A DNA stretch of 64,000 nt from Leeia speluncae (GTDB lineage: Bacteria > Pseudomonadota > Gammaproteobacteria > Burkholderiales > Leeiaceae). The DNA is taken from assembly GCF_020564625.1 (NCBI RefSeq), contig NZ_JAJBZT010000001.1, positions 550,825-614,824 of the forward strand, read 5' to 3'. A program made the translations under genes and the position numbers. Below the pieces are notes generated by a model. The model ran no database searches. It was not told where the DNA came from and saw nothing but the letters and a program-made list of their open reading frames with translations. Below, piece after piece: positions 19,666 through 27,910 of the stretch (within the stretch, counting starts at the first letter, position 1; each line of letters starts with the position of its first letter).

Positions 19666-20760
19666 GTGTATTCAATCGCATCGGTGCAAGAGATCATTCA
19701 AGAAATTCGTGCTGGCCGCATGGTCGTCTTGGTGGACGAAGAAGATCGTGAGAATGAGGGCGATTTGGTAATGGCTGCTGAATTTGTTACCCCTGAAGCC
19801 ATTAACTTTATGGCCAAATACGGGCGTGGACTTATCTGCTTGACGCTTACTGAAGAACGCGTTGATCAATTGCAATTGTCGATGATGGCAGCTAGAAATG
19901 GCACTCAATACGGAACGGCGTTTACGGTTTCAATTGAAGCAGCCGAGGGTGTAACCACGGGTATCTCTGCGGCAGATCGTTCACATACGATTCGTACAGC
20001 AGTAGCCAGAAATGCAAAAGCGACAGATATTGTGCAGCCTGGCCATGTATTTCCTCTACGTGCCCAGAAGGGTGGCGTGTTAGTGCGTGCTGGTCATACA
20101 GAGGCTGGTTGTGATTTGGCTCGCTTGGCAGGTTTAGAGCCTGCATCGGTTATTTGTGAAATCATGAATGACGACGGTACGATGGCGCGTTTGCCAGAGT
20201 TAATCGAGTTTGCCAAAGAACATAATTTAAAAATTGGTACGATTGCCGATTTAATTCATTATCGCCATCAGACAGAAAGCTTGGTAGAAAAAATTGCTGA
20301 TCGTGAGATTACTACGCCAGCTGGTGATTTCCGTTTGGTCGCTTTTAAAGATACCTTGTCTGGACTAGTGCAATTGTCGCTAGTTAAAGGAGATATCTCT
20401 CCTGAAGATGATGTGCTTGTTCGCGTTCATGAGCCAATCTCTGTGATTGACTTACTTGATATCGGCCAATCTAAACACTCTTGGGCGCTTTTTAAAGCGA
20501 TGCAACGCGTGCAGCAAGAAGGCAAAGGCGTAATTTTGCTATTGCATCGTCCTGAGTCGGGTGATGAATTGCTGGCGAATTTGTTCCCGCAAAAAGATGT
20601 TAGACCAGCCAAATGGGATGCAAAAACATTTGGTATTGGTGCACAAATCTTGTCTCATCTTGGTGTCAAACGAATGAAAGTGATGGCGACACCAATGCGC
20701 TTGGCAAGTATGACGGGTTTTGATCTAGAAGTTACTGGTTTTCTGTCTCCTGAAGAGTAA
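19666..20760 (+). CDS. ribBA: RibBX: DHBP synthase with degenerate GTP cyclohydrolase II domain
   Basis: Makes 3,4-dihydroxy-2-butanone 4-phosphate from ribulose 5-phosphate for riboflavin synthesis. The N-terminal RibB domain (about 1-205) is intact: [16 protein letters not shown] and [23 protein letters not shown]. The C-terminal half aligns in position with GTP cyclohydrolase II, but the zinc-binding Cys cluster is absent: after VRVHEP the sequence continues [14 protein letters not shown] with no Cys. This is the RibBX pattern known from other proteobacteria, in which the RibA half is inactive, so a separate ribA would be needed elsewhere. The start is GTG, with AAAAGGAT five bases upstream. 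ribH and nusB follow. Confidence 0.92.
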   Translation: MYSIASVQEIIQEIRAGRMVVLVDEEDRENEGDLVMAAEFVTPEAINFMAKYGRGLICLTLTEERVDQLQLSMMAARNGTQYGTAFTVSIEAAEGVTTGISAADRSHTIRTAVARNAKATDIVQPGHVFPLRAQKGGVLVRAGHTEAGCDLARLAGLEPASVICEIMNDDGTMARLPELIEFAKEHNLKIGTIADLIHYRHQTESLVEKIADREITTPAGDFRLVAFKDTLSGLVQLSLVKGDISPEDDVLVRVHEPISVIDLLDIGQSKHSWALFKAMQRVQQEGKGVILLLHRPESGDELLANLFPQKDVRPAKWDAKTFGIGAQILSHLGVKRMKVMATPMRLASMTGFDLEVTGFLSPEE

Positions 20761-20769
20761 TCCAGAGTA

Positions 20770-20812
20770 ACACCCCATGCCTGCCCACAGGCATGGGGTG
20801 TCATGCTATAAT
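20770..20812 (+). promoter_or_regulatory. 14-base hairpin and -10-like box before ribH
   Basis: Perfect stem ACACCCCATGCCTG (20770-20783) / CAGGCATGGGGTGT (20788-20801) with loop CCCA, then TATAAT at 20807-20812, 40 bases before the ribH start. There is no T-run, so this is not a standard terminator. There is no good -35 match at 17 bases. It does not resemble the conserved FMN riboswitch core. Confidence 0.55.
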
Positions 20813-20851
20813 CGAAAAATTCACAATTGTAGTCATTTAAGGTTGTTAATC

Positions 20852-21322
20852 ATGTCCCGTTTTAATGGTGTGGTAGAGATTCCTTCTGAATTCAATGGCG
20901 CAGGTTTAAAAATTGGCGTGGTGATGAGCCGTTTTAATACGCCTGTATGTGAAGGGTTGCTATCTGCTTGCCTAAAAGAGTTGAAAAACCTTGGTGTGAA
21001 TGAAGCGGATGTCACATTGGCAACGGTTGCTGGTGCATTAGAGATTCCTCTTGTGCTGCAAAAAATGGCTGCAACGAAAAAGTTTGATGCTTTAGTTGCC
21101 TTAGGCGCAGTGATTCGTGGCGAAACCTATCATTTTGAATTGGTTTCAAATGAATCAGGTTCGGCAATTACTCGTGTGGGACTAGATGCTGGTATTCCAA
21201 TTGCGAATGCAGTGTTGACTACAGAGAATGATGAACAAGCTGAAGTTCGTATGCATGAAAAAGGTTCTGACGCAGCAAAAGTTGCTGTTGAAATGGCCTG
21301 CTTATTAAAAAGAATTAGTTGA
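20852..21322 (+). CDS. ribH: 6,7-dimethyl-8-ribityllumazine synthase
   Basis: Condenses the RibB product with the pyrimidine intermediate to form lumazine, the direct precursor of riboflavin. The 156-residue protein shows [10 protein letters not shown] at the N-terminus, [12 protein letters not shown], the catalytic region [19 protein letters not shown], and [13 protein letters not shown]. The ATG at 20852, with AAGG nine bases upstream, fits the family; an upstream in-frame extension to 20777 runs through the hairpin and is not expected to be translated. Directly downstream of ribBA and upstream of nusB, the classic proteobacterial order. Confidence 0.96.
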   Translation: MSRFNGVVEIPSEFNGAGLKIGVVMSRFNTPVCEGLLSACLKELKNLGVNEADVTLATVAGALEIPLVLQKMAATKKFDALVALGAVIRGETYHFELVSNESGSAITRVGLDAGIPIANAVLTTENDEQAEVRMHEKGSDAAKVAVEMACLLKRIS

Positions 21323-21377
21323 AAATAATTTAGTTATTTTGTCCTACAAAATAGCTAAATAGGAAGTGTTAAAAGTC

Positions 21378-21827
21378 ATGAGTCAAGGACAAAAGAAAAG
21401 TGCCCGCCGTCGTAGCCGTGAACTAGTAGTTCAGGGTTTATACCAGTGGCAGTTAACAGATGCAGAGGCATTGCAGATTGAGTTGAATCTTCGTGACGAA
21501 ATCGAAGACTTCAACAAGTGTGATATTCCACTTTTCAAGAACCTGCTAAATGGCTGTTTAAGAGAAATTGAATATCTAAAAACGGAAGTATCTGTATTTT
21601 TAGATCGTCCATACGAAGAAATTAGCCCGGTTGAAAGAGCGGTGCTATTACTCGCAACGTATGAATTTATTCATACAGCGGAAGTGCCTTACCGTGTTGT
21701 CATGAATGAAGCCATTGAACTAGCCAAAACATTTGGCGGCACGGATGGACACCGCTATGTGAATGGCGTGTTGGATAAACTCGCTGCAAAACTTCGTGCA
21801 ACCGAAGTGAATGCACCTCGCGCGTAA
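21378..21827 (+). CDS. nusB: Transcription antitermination factor NusB
   Basis: All-helical RNA-binding protein that with NusE (S10) forms the rRNA antitermination complex on boxA. The 149 residues begin MSQGQKKSARRRSRELVVQG, where the Arg-rich helix is the boxA-binding part; other landmarks are ISPVERAVLLLATYEF and MNEAIELAKTFGGTDGHRYVNGVLDKLA. ATG 21378 is preferred over GTG 21366 because GGAAG lies 11 bases before it and the N-terminus matches homologues. Confidence 0.96.
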   Translation: MSQGQKKSARRRSRELVVQGLYQWQLTDAEALQIELNLRDEIEDFNKCDIPLFKNLLNGCLREIEYLKTEVSVFLDRPYEEISPVERAVLLLATYEFIHTAEVPYRVVMNEAIELAKTFGGTDGHRYVNGVLDKLAAKLRATEVNAPRA

Positions 21828-21856
21828 TTTCTCGTTCTTCAAACAGAAAGTCTTTA

Positions 21857-22819
21857 ATGTCTGAGTTCGATACCATCAGACGTTATTTCACCAGACCGGC
21901 AAGATCTACAGATCTTGCCGTCGGTGATGATGCCGCTCTTATCTCTATTCCCTCTGAATATCAACTCGCCATCTCTGCTGATATGCTGGTTTCTGGCCGA
22001 CATTTTTTTGCGGATGTTGATCCCTTTCTGCTTGGTCGAAAATCACTTGCAGTAAACCTTTCTGATATGGCTGCGATGGGTGCTATTCCTCGATGGTTTA
22101 CACTCGCCATTAGTTTGCCAACTATTGATGACGCTTGGTTAGCGGCTTTTTCTGAAGGGTTATTTTCTATCGCTGAAGAACACCAAGTAGATCTCATTGG
22201 TGGTGATACGACGGCAGGCCCGTTGACAATATCTATTCAGATTATGGGGTTGGTCCCAAAGCATCAGGCGATTTTGCGAAGTGGCGCAAAGCTTGGTGAT
22301 GATATTTGGGTGACAGGTAACCTAGGGAATGCGGCGCTTGCTCTACAAGAGCTTCTCGGTAATTTAAATATTACTGATAAGGCTGAAATAGACTATTTGC
22401 GTTCTTATTTAGAAAATCCAACACCAAGATGTGCGCTTGGTGCCGAATTGCTGGAAATTGCTAGTGCGATGCTAGATATCTCTGATGGTTTGGCGGGCGA
22501 TTTGGCGCATATTGCAAAAGCATCGCACCTGACGGCACGGGTACAGTCTTGTGATGTACCTGTTTCTAATGTGGTAAAGCGATATCAATCCTTTGATGGA
22601 TGGGAGTCGGCGGTCTTGGCTGGTGGGGATGATTACGAATTGTGCTTTACTGCAAACCCTTCTCATCGGTTGGCAATTCATGCATTATCGAAAAAACACC
22701 AGTTAGCAATTACTAGAATAGGGTCGATGATTGAGCAAGAGGCGAAGGCTGTCAGATTTATGCGTGGCGATGCCCCTTTGCAACAATCGCTTCAAGCTTT
22801 TGATCACTTTTCCACTTAA
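21857..22819 (+). CDS. thiL: Thiamine-monophosphate kinase
   Basis: Phosphorylates thiamine monophosphate to the active cofactor thiamine diphosphate. The 320-residue PurM-like fold protein has LAVGDDAALI, ISADMLVSGRHFF, VNLSDMAAMGA, LIGGDTTAGPL, DISDGLAGDLAHIA and AGGDDYELCFT, all parts of the ATP/Mg site. It is placed between nusB and pgpA as in many proteobacteria. Confidence 0.96.
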   Translation: MSEFDTIRRYFTRPARSTDLAVGDDAALISIPSEYQLAISADMLVSGRHFFADVDPFLLGRKSLAVNLSDMAAMGAIPRWFTLAISLPTIDDAWLAAFSEGLFSIAEEHQVDLIGGDTTAGPLTISIQIMGLVPKHQAILRSGAKLGDDIWVTGNLGNAALALQELLGNLNITDKAEIDYLRSYLENPTPRCALGAELLEIASAMLDISDGLAGDLAHIAKASHLTARVQSCDVPVSNVVKRYQSFDGWESAVLAGGDDYELCFTANPSHRLAIHALSKKHQLAITRIGSMIEQEAKAVRFMRGDAPLQQSLQAFDHFST

Positions 22820-22839
22820 GACAATACCTTGAGCTTCAA

Positions 22840-23331
22840 ATGATAAAACGTAAGCCCACTTTTGCTTTCTTAGTTGAAAATCCAGCCCATTTTTTTGCCC
22901 TTGGCTTTGGCAGCGGCTTGGCGCCGGTTGCCCCTGGTACATTTGGTTCTATTCTCTCTTGGCCACTTTATCTATTGCTGGCGGCCTTTTTTTCTCCGAT
23001 CCAGATCATTATTCTTTCTGTTGTCTTTTTTGTGATTGGCATCTATTTCTGTGCAGTGGCAGGTAAAGCATTAGGGGTTGTAGATCATGGAGCAATTGTC
23101 TGGGATGAAATCGTTGCTTGTTTACTTTTTTACGCGTTAATTCCTCAAACTTGGCAGGCCCAACTTGGCGCGCTGATTTTATTTCGCCTGTTTGATATTG
23201 CGAAACCGTGGCCAATTAGTTGGTTTGATCGTAAGTGGAAAAATGGTTTTGGTGTGATGTGGGATGATCTATTAGCCGCTGTGATGGCATGGGTCGTCTT
23301 TCTATTTGTTCATGCCTTATTTATTCGTTAG
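22840..23331 (+). CDS. pgpA: Phosphatidylglycerophosphatase A
   Basis: Inner-membrane phosphatase converting phosphatidylglycerol phosphate to phosphatidylglycerol. The 163-residue protein has the signature GFGSGLAPVAPGTFGSI, conserved acidic residues in VWDEIVACL and FRLFDIAKPWPI, and VMWDDLLAAV; three to four hydrophobic helices are visible. It is separated from thiL by 20 bases and is likely in the same operon. Confidence 0.95.
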   Translation: MIKRKPTFAFLVENPAHFFALGFGSGLAPVAPGTFGSILSWPLYLLLAAFFSPIQIIILSVVFFVIGIYFCAVAGKALGVVDHGAIVWDEIVACLLFYALIPQTWQAQLGALILFRLFDIAKPWPISWFDRKWKNGFGVMWDDLLAAVMAWVVFLFVHALFIR

Positions 23332-23376
23332 TAACTCATTTAGTTAATTTAATGGTGATGTAGAAAGTTTTGCAAA

Positions 23377-24495
23377 ATGTCACAACATGCGTTTTCACCA
23401 GAGCAAAATACCAATCTTTCCCCTGCTGCGTGGTACGAACAAACACTAACGCAACGTGGATTTCAAGCTGATGATGCTCAGGCTGCAGCAATAGAATCAC
23501 TCGATGTACTCTATCAGCAGCTTTTATTGTTTAAGCAAAAAAGACACCGTAAATTAGCGATTTTCTTGCCTTCCCCTGATGTCCCAAAAGGGATTTATAT
23601 GTGGGGTGGAGTCGGACGTGGAAAAAGCTTTTTGATGGATGCTTTTTTTACCTGCCTACCCTATAAGCGGAAGGTAAGATTGCACTTTCACCATTTTATG
23701 TTTGATATTCATAATGAACTAAAAACACTAAAAGGTGAGAAAGACCCTCTGATTACTGTTGCTGATCGAATTGCAAAGAAATATAGGGTGATTTGTTTTG
23801 ATGAGTTTCATGTGAGCGATATTGCTGATGCCATGATTCTCGGTCGATTGATGGCTGCTTTGTTTGAGCGTGGTGTCGTGTTTGTGATGACCTCAAACTA
23901 TCCGCCGGATGATTTGTATCCGAATGGATTAAAGCGGGAAGACTTTTTGCCAACAATTGCACTTTTAAACGCTCAATTACAAATCAAAAATGTAGATGGG
24001 GGTAAAGATTATCGCTTGAGATCGCTGACACGCATTCCTGCCTATTTGTCGACAAAATCTCCAGAGACGCCTGCTCAGCTACAAAGTATTTTTGATTCTG
24101 TCGTTACCGGTAAATTAGCTAAGCCAGAACTGCATATTGAAGGTAGAACTATCAAGGCAATTAAATTGTCTCACGGTGTAGCGTGGTTTGATTTTGATAC
24201 TTTATGTAAGTCGGCTAGATCGCAAGTCGATTATCTTGAGATTGCTCGAGCACATCACACATTAATTTTAGCGTCAGTGCCAAAAATGACGTCAACCATG
24301 TCATCAGAGGCACGACGTTTTACTTGGCTTGTCGACGTTTGCTATGACCAACGCGTAAAACTATTTATTTCTGCCGATGTACCTGTAACAGAGCTCTATA
24401 CTGAGGGTGCTTTTTCTAATGAATTCTTTAGAACAATTAGTCGCTTAGAAGAAATGCAGAGTGAAGAATATTTAGCTTTACCTCATATTGCCTAG
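23377..24495 (+). CDS. zapE: ZapE/AFG1-like cell-division ATPase
   Basis: AFG1-type P-loop ATPase; the E. coli member ZapE associates with the Z-ring. The 372-residue protein has Walker A GGVGRGKSF, the RKVRLHFHHFM segment, Walker B VICFDEFHVSDI, sensor region VFVMTSNYPPDDLYPNGL, and the C-terminal RFTWLVDVCYDQRVKLFISA. No transmembrane segment. It lies 45 bases after pgpA. Confidence 0.93.
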   Translation: MSQHAFSPEQNTNLSPAAWYEQTLTQRGFQADDAQAAAIESLDVLYQQLLLFKQKRHRKLAIFLPSPDVPKGIYMWGGVGRGKSFLMDAFFTCLPYKRKVRLHFHHFMFDIHNELKTLKGEKDPLITVADRIAKKYRVICFDEFHVSDIADAMILGRLMAALFERGVVFVMTSNYPPDDLYPNGLKREDFLPTIALLNAQLQIKNVDGGKDYRLRSLTRIPAYLSTKSPETPAQLQSIFDSVVTGKLAKPELHIEGRTIKAIKLSHGVAWFDFDTLCKSARSQVDYLEIARAHHTLILASVPKMTSTMSSEARRFTWLVDVCYDQRVKLFISADVPVTELYTEGAFSNEFFRTISRLEEMQSEEYLALPHIA

Positions 24496-24580
24496 ATTTA
24501 TTAAGGAATAGCTAGTCATTGTAATAAAGACACGATAGGCTGGTGCTTGAGCGCTAGTTAATAGGGATTCGGAGTGCAAC

Positions 24581-25768
24581 ATGTTGGGTGATACAGAAAA
24601 TTTATTTTCAGAACGAACTAGACTTCTGATTGTTGACGATTCCCGTATGGTAAGGGCTTCTCTACGTAAGCACCTGTCAGATACTTACGACTTAATCGAA
24701 GAAGCTGATGGCGAAGCAGGGTGGGCGCGTTTGCTGGCGGACGATAGTATTCGTCTAGTTATTAGCGATGTATCTATGCCTAAACTAGATGGGCATGCTT
24801 TGCTACAACGAATCCGTGCGTATGATGATCAGCGTATTAGTCATGTGCCCGTCATTATTATTTCTGGTGATGATGAACCGGGAGCCAAACAGCATGCAGT
24901 CAGTATTGGTGCTAGTGATTTTATTACTAAATCGACTGACCAAGCAGAGTTGTTGGTCCGTGTAAAAACGAATTTAGAAAAGCGTGAAATTGAATCTAAA
25001 TTAGTGGTTGCTAACAAAGCGATTGCGGAAGAGGCGACAACGGACCCTGTTACTGGCTTGTTTACGATTAATTATCTCCGTAAACAAGGGGAAAAGTTTG
25101 TATCGTTTGGTAATCGCCACAACACCTCAGTGTCCTGTTTATCTATTGCCTTAGATCGCTTTGATGAATTAAGCCAACGTTACCCTGACGCGGTTTGCAA
25201 TAAAGTGCTGCAATTACTTGGCAAAATGTTTGCCGGTAAACTGCGTGGCGAAGATTTGGTTGCGCATGTTTCGGGTGCCTTATTCATTGTGGCACTACCT
25301 AGCGCTGTGACGAACCAAGCCTTGGTGGCTGCTGATCGTATGTGCCAAGCAACCAGTGCAGCTAAAATTGGTTATAAAGGCGATACTATCGCACTGTCTT
25401 GTAGTATTGGTGTCGTTTCGACAGAGCAGTTTCCGAATTTAAGTTTTGAAGAGCTAATTAGTGCGGCGAACCAGCGCAGACAATATGCCCAAGACCAAGG
25501 AGGTAATTGGGTAGAGGCTGCGGCCGAGGTTGCTACGGCGAGCGCGAACGGACAGACTGAATCCGCGGTGGGTGAGTCGGTTGAATCAAGCTATCAGTCT
25601 ATTGATCAAATCTTGGATTGGTTAAATTCAGACCAAACAGATCGTGTCTTGGATCGTTTGCCTCAAGCAATTGAACGACTTGTTCCTTTACTAGAGCTGG
25701 CGAATGGGCTTTATGGACTTGGGATGGATGTTGGGCAAATTCAAGCGAAAGCGAAAAGTATGCAATAA
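24581..25768 (+). CDS. Response regulator with degenerate GGDEF domain
   Basis: 395-residue two-domain regulator. The receiver domain (about 13-140) has the acidic pair in LLIVDDSRMVR, phospho-acceptor Asp at about residue 63 (VISDVSMPKLDG) and Lys in FITKSTD. The C-terminal domain has the GGDEF fold pattern (TTDPVTGLFTINYL, then the hairpin near 228-238, then SCSIGVVS), but the catalytic hairpin reads SGALF (about 231-235) in place of GGDEF. It therefore should not make cyclic-di-GMP, though it could bind nucleotide or protein. A 75-residue tail follows. No histidine kinase gene is adjacent. Ends at a strong terminator. Confidence 0.88.
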   Translation: MLGDTENLFSERTRLLIVDDSRMVRASLRKHLSDTYDLIEEADGEAGWARLLADDSIRLVISDVSMPKLDGHALLQRIRAYDDQRISHVPVIIISGDDEPGAKQHAVSIGASDFITKSTDQAELLVRVKTNLEKREIESKLVVANKAIAEEATTDPVTGLFTINYLRKQGEKFVSFGNRHNTSVSCLSIALDRFDELSQRYPDAVCNKVLQLLGKMFAGKLRGEDLVAHVSGALFIVALPSAVTNQALVAADRMCQATSAAKIGYKGDTIALSCSIGVVSTEQFPNLSFEELISAANQRRQYAQDQGGNWVEAAAEVATASANGQTESAVGESVESSYQSIDQILDWLNSDQTDRVLDRLPQAIERLVPLLELANGLYGLGMDVGQIQAKAKSMQ

Positions 25769-25798
25769 AAAATAGCCACTTCAAGTGGCTATTTTTTT
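25766..25798. terminator. Bidirectional terminator
   Basis: Stem AATAGCCAC (25771-25779) / GTGGCTATT (25785-25793) with a TTCAA loop, flanked by A-rich and T-rich runs, so it works on both strands. It serves the response regulator gene (plus) and the DUF3106 gene (minus), whose stop overlaps its edge. Confidence 0.9.
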
Positions 25799-26216
25799 AG
25801 GGTTTTTTCACTGCAGAAGCAGTTGTTGGTGCAACTACTTTTGAAGCGACAGTTTCTTTTTGTTTGGTTTTGATATTTTTCTGTGTGCCTTCCGGTAGCG
25901 CCTTAAATTTTACATACTGCTCACGCGCTTTGTTACGCTCGGCAGGGGTCATCGCTACCCATTGCTTTAATCTGCTTTGGAGTCTGACTTTTTGAGCCTC
26001 TGGTAATTGATTATATTTTCCTGCAATACCTTGAAGCGTTTTTTGCTGCTTGCTGCTGAGCGTTTTCCATTCTTTCGAAATGGGCGAAAGTACCTGCTTC
26101 TCTAGCGCAGATAGAGAGTCCCACGTAATTGCCGTATCTGCAGTTGCCGCTCCGGCTACTTGAGACGCGGCTGCAAGTAGAAGAATTAGGACGGATTTTG
26201 AGAGCTGTTTAGCCAT
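25797..26216 (-). CDS. DUF3106 exported protein
   Basis: 139-residue protein with a Sec signal peptide (LSKSVLILLLAAASQVAGAA, cleavage near residue 23). The mature part is built of repeated helical modules rich in Trp, Lys and Gln (EKQVLSPISKEWKTLSSKQQ, then NQLPEAQKVRLQSRLKQWVA and MTPAERNKAREQYVKFKALP), the DUF3106 pattern. It resembles periplasmic helical proteins of the stress-sensing type, but function is unknown. It is the last gene of the sigma factor operon; its start overlaps the end of the DUF3619 gene by about 30 bases, so they are translationally linked. Confidence 0.8.
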   Translation of the reverse strand: MAKQLSKSVLILLLAAASQVAGAATADTAITWDSLSALEKQVLSPISKEWKTLSSKQQKTLQGIAGKYNQLPEAQKVRLQSRLKQWVAMTPAERNKAREQYVKFKALPEGTQKNIKTKQKETVASKVVAPTTASAVKKP

Positions 26217-26563
26217 GATGCAAATTGCTCGTCTAAATATGCATGTGGAGGAAGTTCATCAGTAAGTAATTGGGTATCAATATCCACATGATCTTCCATT
26301 TCTGCTGTACTAAACCACCAGCCAAATGCCAAGGCCGCTGCAATAATGCAAGCACTTGCAGAATAGGCAACTGGGTGTTCACCTAAATGAAGAACATGGT
26401 TGATACGCCAGAAAATCGTACGATTTTCTTGTGGTCGGTATGCTTTTAGGGCTGCTTGTCTGGCAACAAGTAAACGCGTTTGGGCAGCATCAGAAAGTGA
26501 TGAAGGCTGCTTGTCTAGCGCCTCTTTGACGAGGCGAATCGTCTTTTCTTCCTGATTTTGCAT
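26186..26563 (-). CDS. DUF3619 membrane protein, possible anti-sigma factor
   Basis: 125 residues from the ATG at 26563, which has AAAGGGG six bases upstream and lies 1 base after the sigma factor stop. The N-terminal half is soluble and helical (EEKTIRLVKEALDKQPSSLS, then DAAQTRLLVARQAALKAYRP). One transmembrane helix lies near residues 71-89 (AYSASACIIAAALAFGWWF), and the acidic C-terminal part would be periplasmic. This topology and its position directly after an ECF sigma gene suggest an anti-sigma role, which is inference; the family itself (DUF3619) is uncharacterised. Confidence 0.75.
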   Translation of the reverse strand: MQNQEEKTIRLVKEALDKQPSSLSDAAQTRLLVARQAALKAYRPQENRTIFWRINHVLHLGEHPVAYSASACIIAAALAFGWWFSTAEMEDHVDIDTQLLTDELPPHAYLDEQFASWLNSSQNPS

Positions 26564-26564
26564 G

Positions 26565-27131
26565 TTATACCCCTTTGATGCCATGTTTATTGAGCCAATC
26601 GGTCAAACTCGCATTTGCCCGTGCGCAGTGCGTTTTTACACTGCCCTCAGAACATCCCATAATACTGGCTGTCGTGGCGACATCGTTTTCTTCTAAATAT
26701 CTTAAAAGAAATGCTTCACGTTGTCTTTGCGGCAGCCTTGCCAAGCCTTCTTCGATTAGTTTTAACGTTTCTTGATCATTAAACGCTAACGCTGGGTCTT
26801 TGCCGTATGACTGATCATTTTCGACTGAGCTAAGTAAATCAAACTCATCCTCTTCGTCTTCTTTGCCTGCAAAGAGACTAAAGGGAAGCACCCAAAAATT
26901 TCTTACTTTCTGACGACGGTGATAATCATTAATGACATTATGTAAGATGCGATGGAAAAGCAACGGTAGCTCTTCAATCGGCTTATCTTGATACTTGTCG
27001 ACTAATTTCAGCATGGCATCTTGTACGATGTCAAATGCATGTTCGTCATTTTGAACGGCTAATCTTGCGTGTCGGTATGCACGTTTCTCAATGTCAGCAA
27101 GGAACTGCGACAGTTCTGTCCTGCTAGCCAT
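26565..27131 (-). CDS. ECF-type RNA polymerase sigma factor
   Basis: 188-residue sigma-70 family protein with region 2 (residues about 20-90: AFDIVQDAMLKLVDKY, then LFHRILHNVINDYHRRQKVR) and region 4 (about 125-180: LPQRQREAFLLRYLEENDVA, then GCSEGSVKTHCARA), and no region 3, as in ECF sigmas. The linker is unusually acidic (GKEDEEDEFD). It heads a three-gene operon with DUF3619 and DUF3106 genes, an arrangement consistent with a membrane anti-sigma factor and an envelope sensor. I could not identify its target promoters. Confidence 0.9.
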   Translation of the reverse strand: MASRTELSQFLADIEKRAYRHARLAVQNDEHAFDIVQDAMLKLVDKYQDKPIEELPLLFHRILHNVINDYHRRQKVRNFWVLPFSLFAGKEDEEDEFDLLSSVENDQSYGKDPALAFNDQETLKLIEEGLARLPQRQREAFLLRYLEENDVATTASIMGCSEGSVKTHCARANASLTDWLNKHGIKGV

Positions 27132-27443
27132 TTAGACGGCCCAACTTTTTAAAAATTGATGCGTTATAGTAATCAAACGCTCAAATAATAAACTGGTTGA
27201 CATGGAAAAAAGCCACTATTTTCTAAAAAAGATCACGAGGCGTCATGTTAGGGCTTTTAAAGAAGAAAGGCTAGTAAAACCGAGCGTTACAGATAGGCTA
27301 GGAAACGGTAAAATAGGGTCTTGTAGGAGTAACGCTGTTATTGAAAAAATGCAAAAGTCTGTTTGCATTCTTCTACATTGATTGATGAGGTACCGATTCT
27401 TAAGATTCGGTACGCTACCGTTTTTTACGTAAAAGGCTTTATT
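27132..27443. other. Divergent intergenic region before rnhA
   Basis: 312 bases between the sigma operon (minus) and rnhA (plus). A possible plus-strand promoter is TTACAG (27287-27292) with a 16-base spacer to TAAAAT (27309-27314). An open frame from 27363 extends into rnhA but its first 27 codons have no family match and a better start lies at 27444. No RNA gene recognised. Confidence 0.35.
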
Positions 27444-27884
27444 TTGTCCGATAGCATTTTGACCATTTATACAGATGGTGCATGTAAGGGAAATCCTGGT
27501 CCTGGTGGGTGGGGGGCTATTTTGTGTTACGGCGAAAAGAAAAAAGAAATCTGGGGTGGGGAAAAAGAAACCACCAACAATCGCATGGAAATGTCTGCGG
27601 TTATTGAGTCGCTAAAGCTGCTAAAGCGAAATTGTAATATACATATATATACTGACTCTCAGTATGTCCTCAAAGGGATGACAGAGTGGTTGTCTGGCTG
27701 GAAAGCAAGAGGCTGGAAAACTGCATCTAAAGATCCTGTTAAAAATTCAGATCTTTGGATGAAGCTAGATGACTTGGCTCGTCCTCATGATATTACCTGG
27801 CATTGGGTGAAAGGACATGCTGGTCATCCAATGAATGAACGAGCTGATGAATTAGCGAATCTAGGCGTGCTAGAAGCTAAATAA
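27444..27884 (+). CDS. rnhA: Ribonuclease HI
   Basis: Cleaves the RNA strand of RNA-DNA hybrids. The 146-residue protein keeps the active-site set: Asp in [17 protein letters not shown], Glu in NNRMEMSAV, Asp in IYTDSQYV, and His/Asp in [16 protein letters not shown]. The start is TTG at 27444, with AGG seven bases upstream and 3 residues before the conserved core; the ATG upstream at 27363 would add a non-conserved 27-residue leader. dnaQ follows after 26 bases, as in many proteobacteria. Confidence 0.95.
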   Translation: MSDSILTIYTDGACKGNPGPGGWGAILCYGEKKKEIWGGEKETTNNRMEMSAVIESLKLLKRNCNIHIYTDSQYVLKGMTEWLSGWKARGWKTASKDPVKNSDLWMKLDDLARPHDITWHWVKGHAGHPMNERADELANLGVLEAK

Positions 27885-27910
27885 TTTTGTAGTGATAGGA
27901 AGTTAATTTC

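Noticed and set aside
20777..20851. N-terminal extension of ribH
   Set aside because: In frame but runs through the GC-rich hairpin and the TATAAT box; homologues and an AAGG site support the ATG at 20852.
27363..27443. 27-residue N-terminal extension of RNase HI
   Set aside because: Not like the family N-terminus; TTG at 27444 has a correctly spaced ribosome site and begins just before the conserved core.
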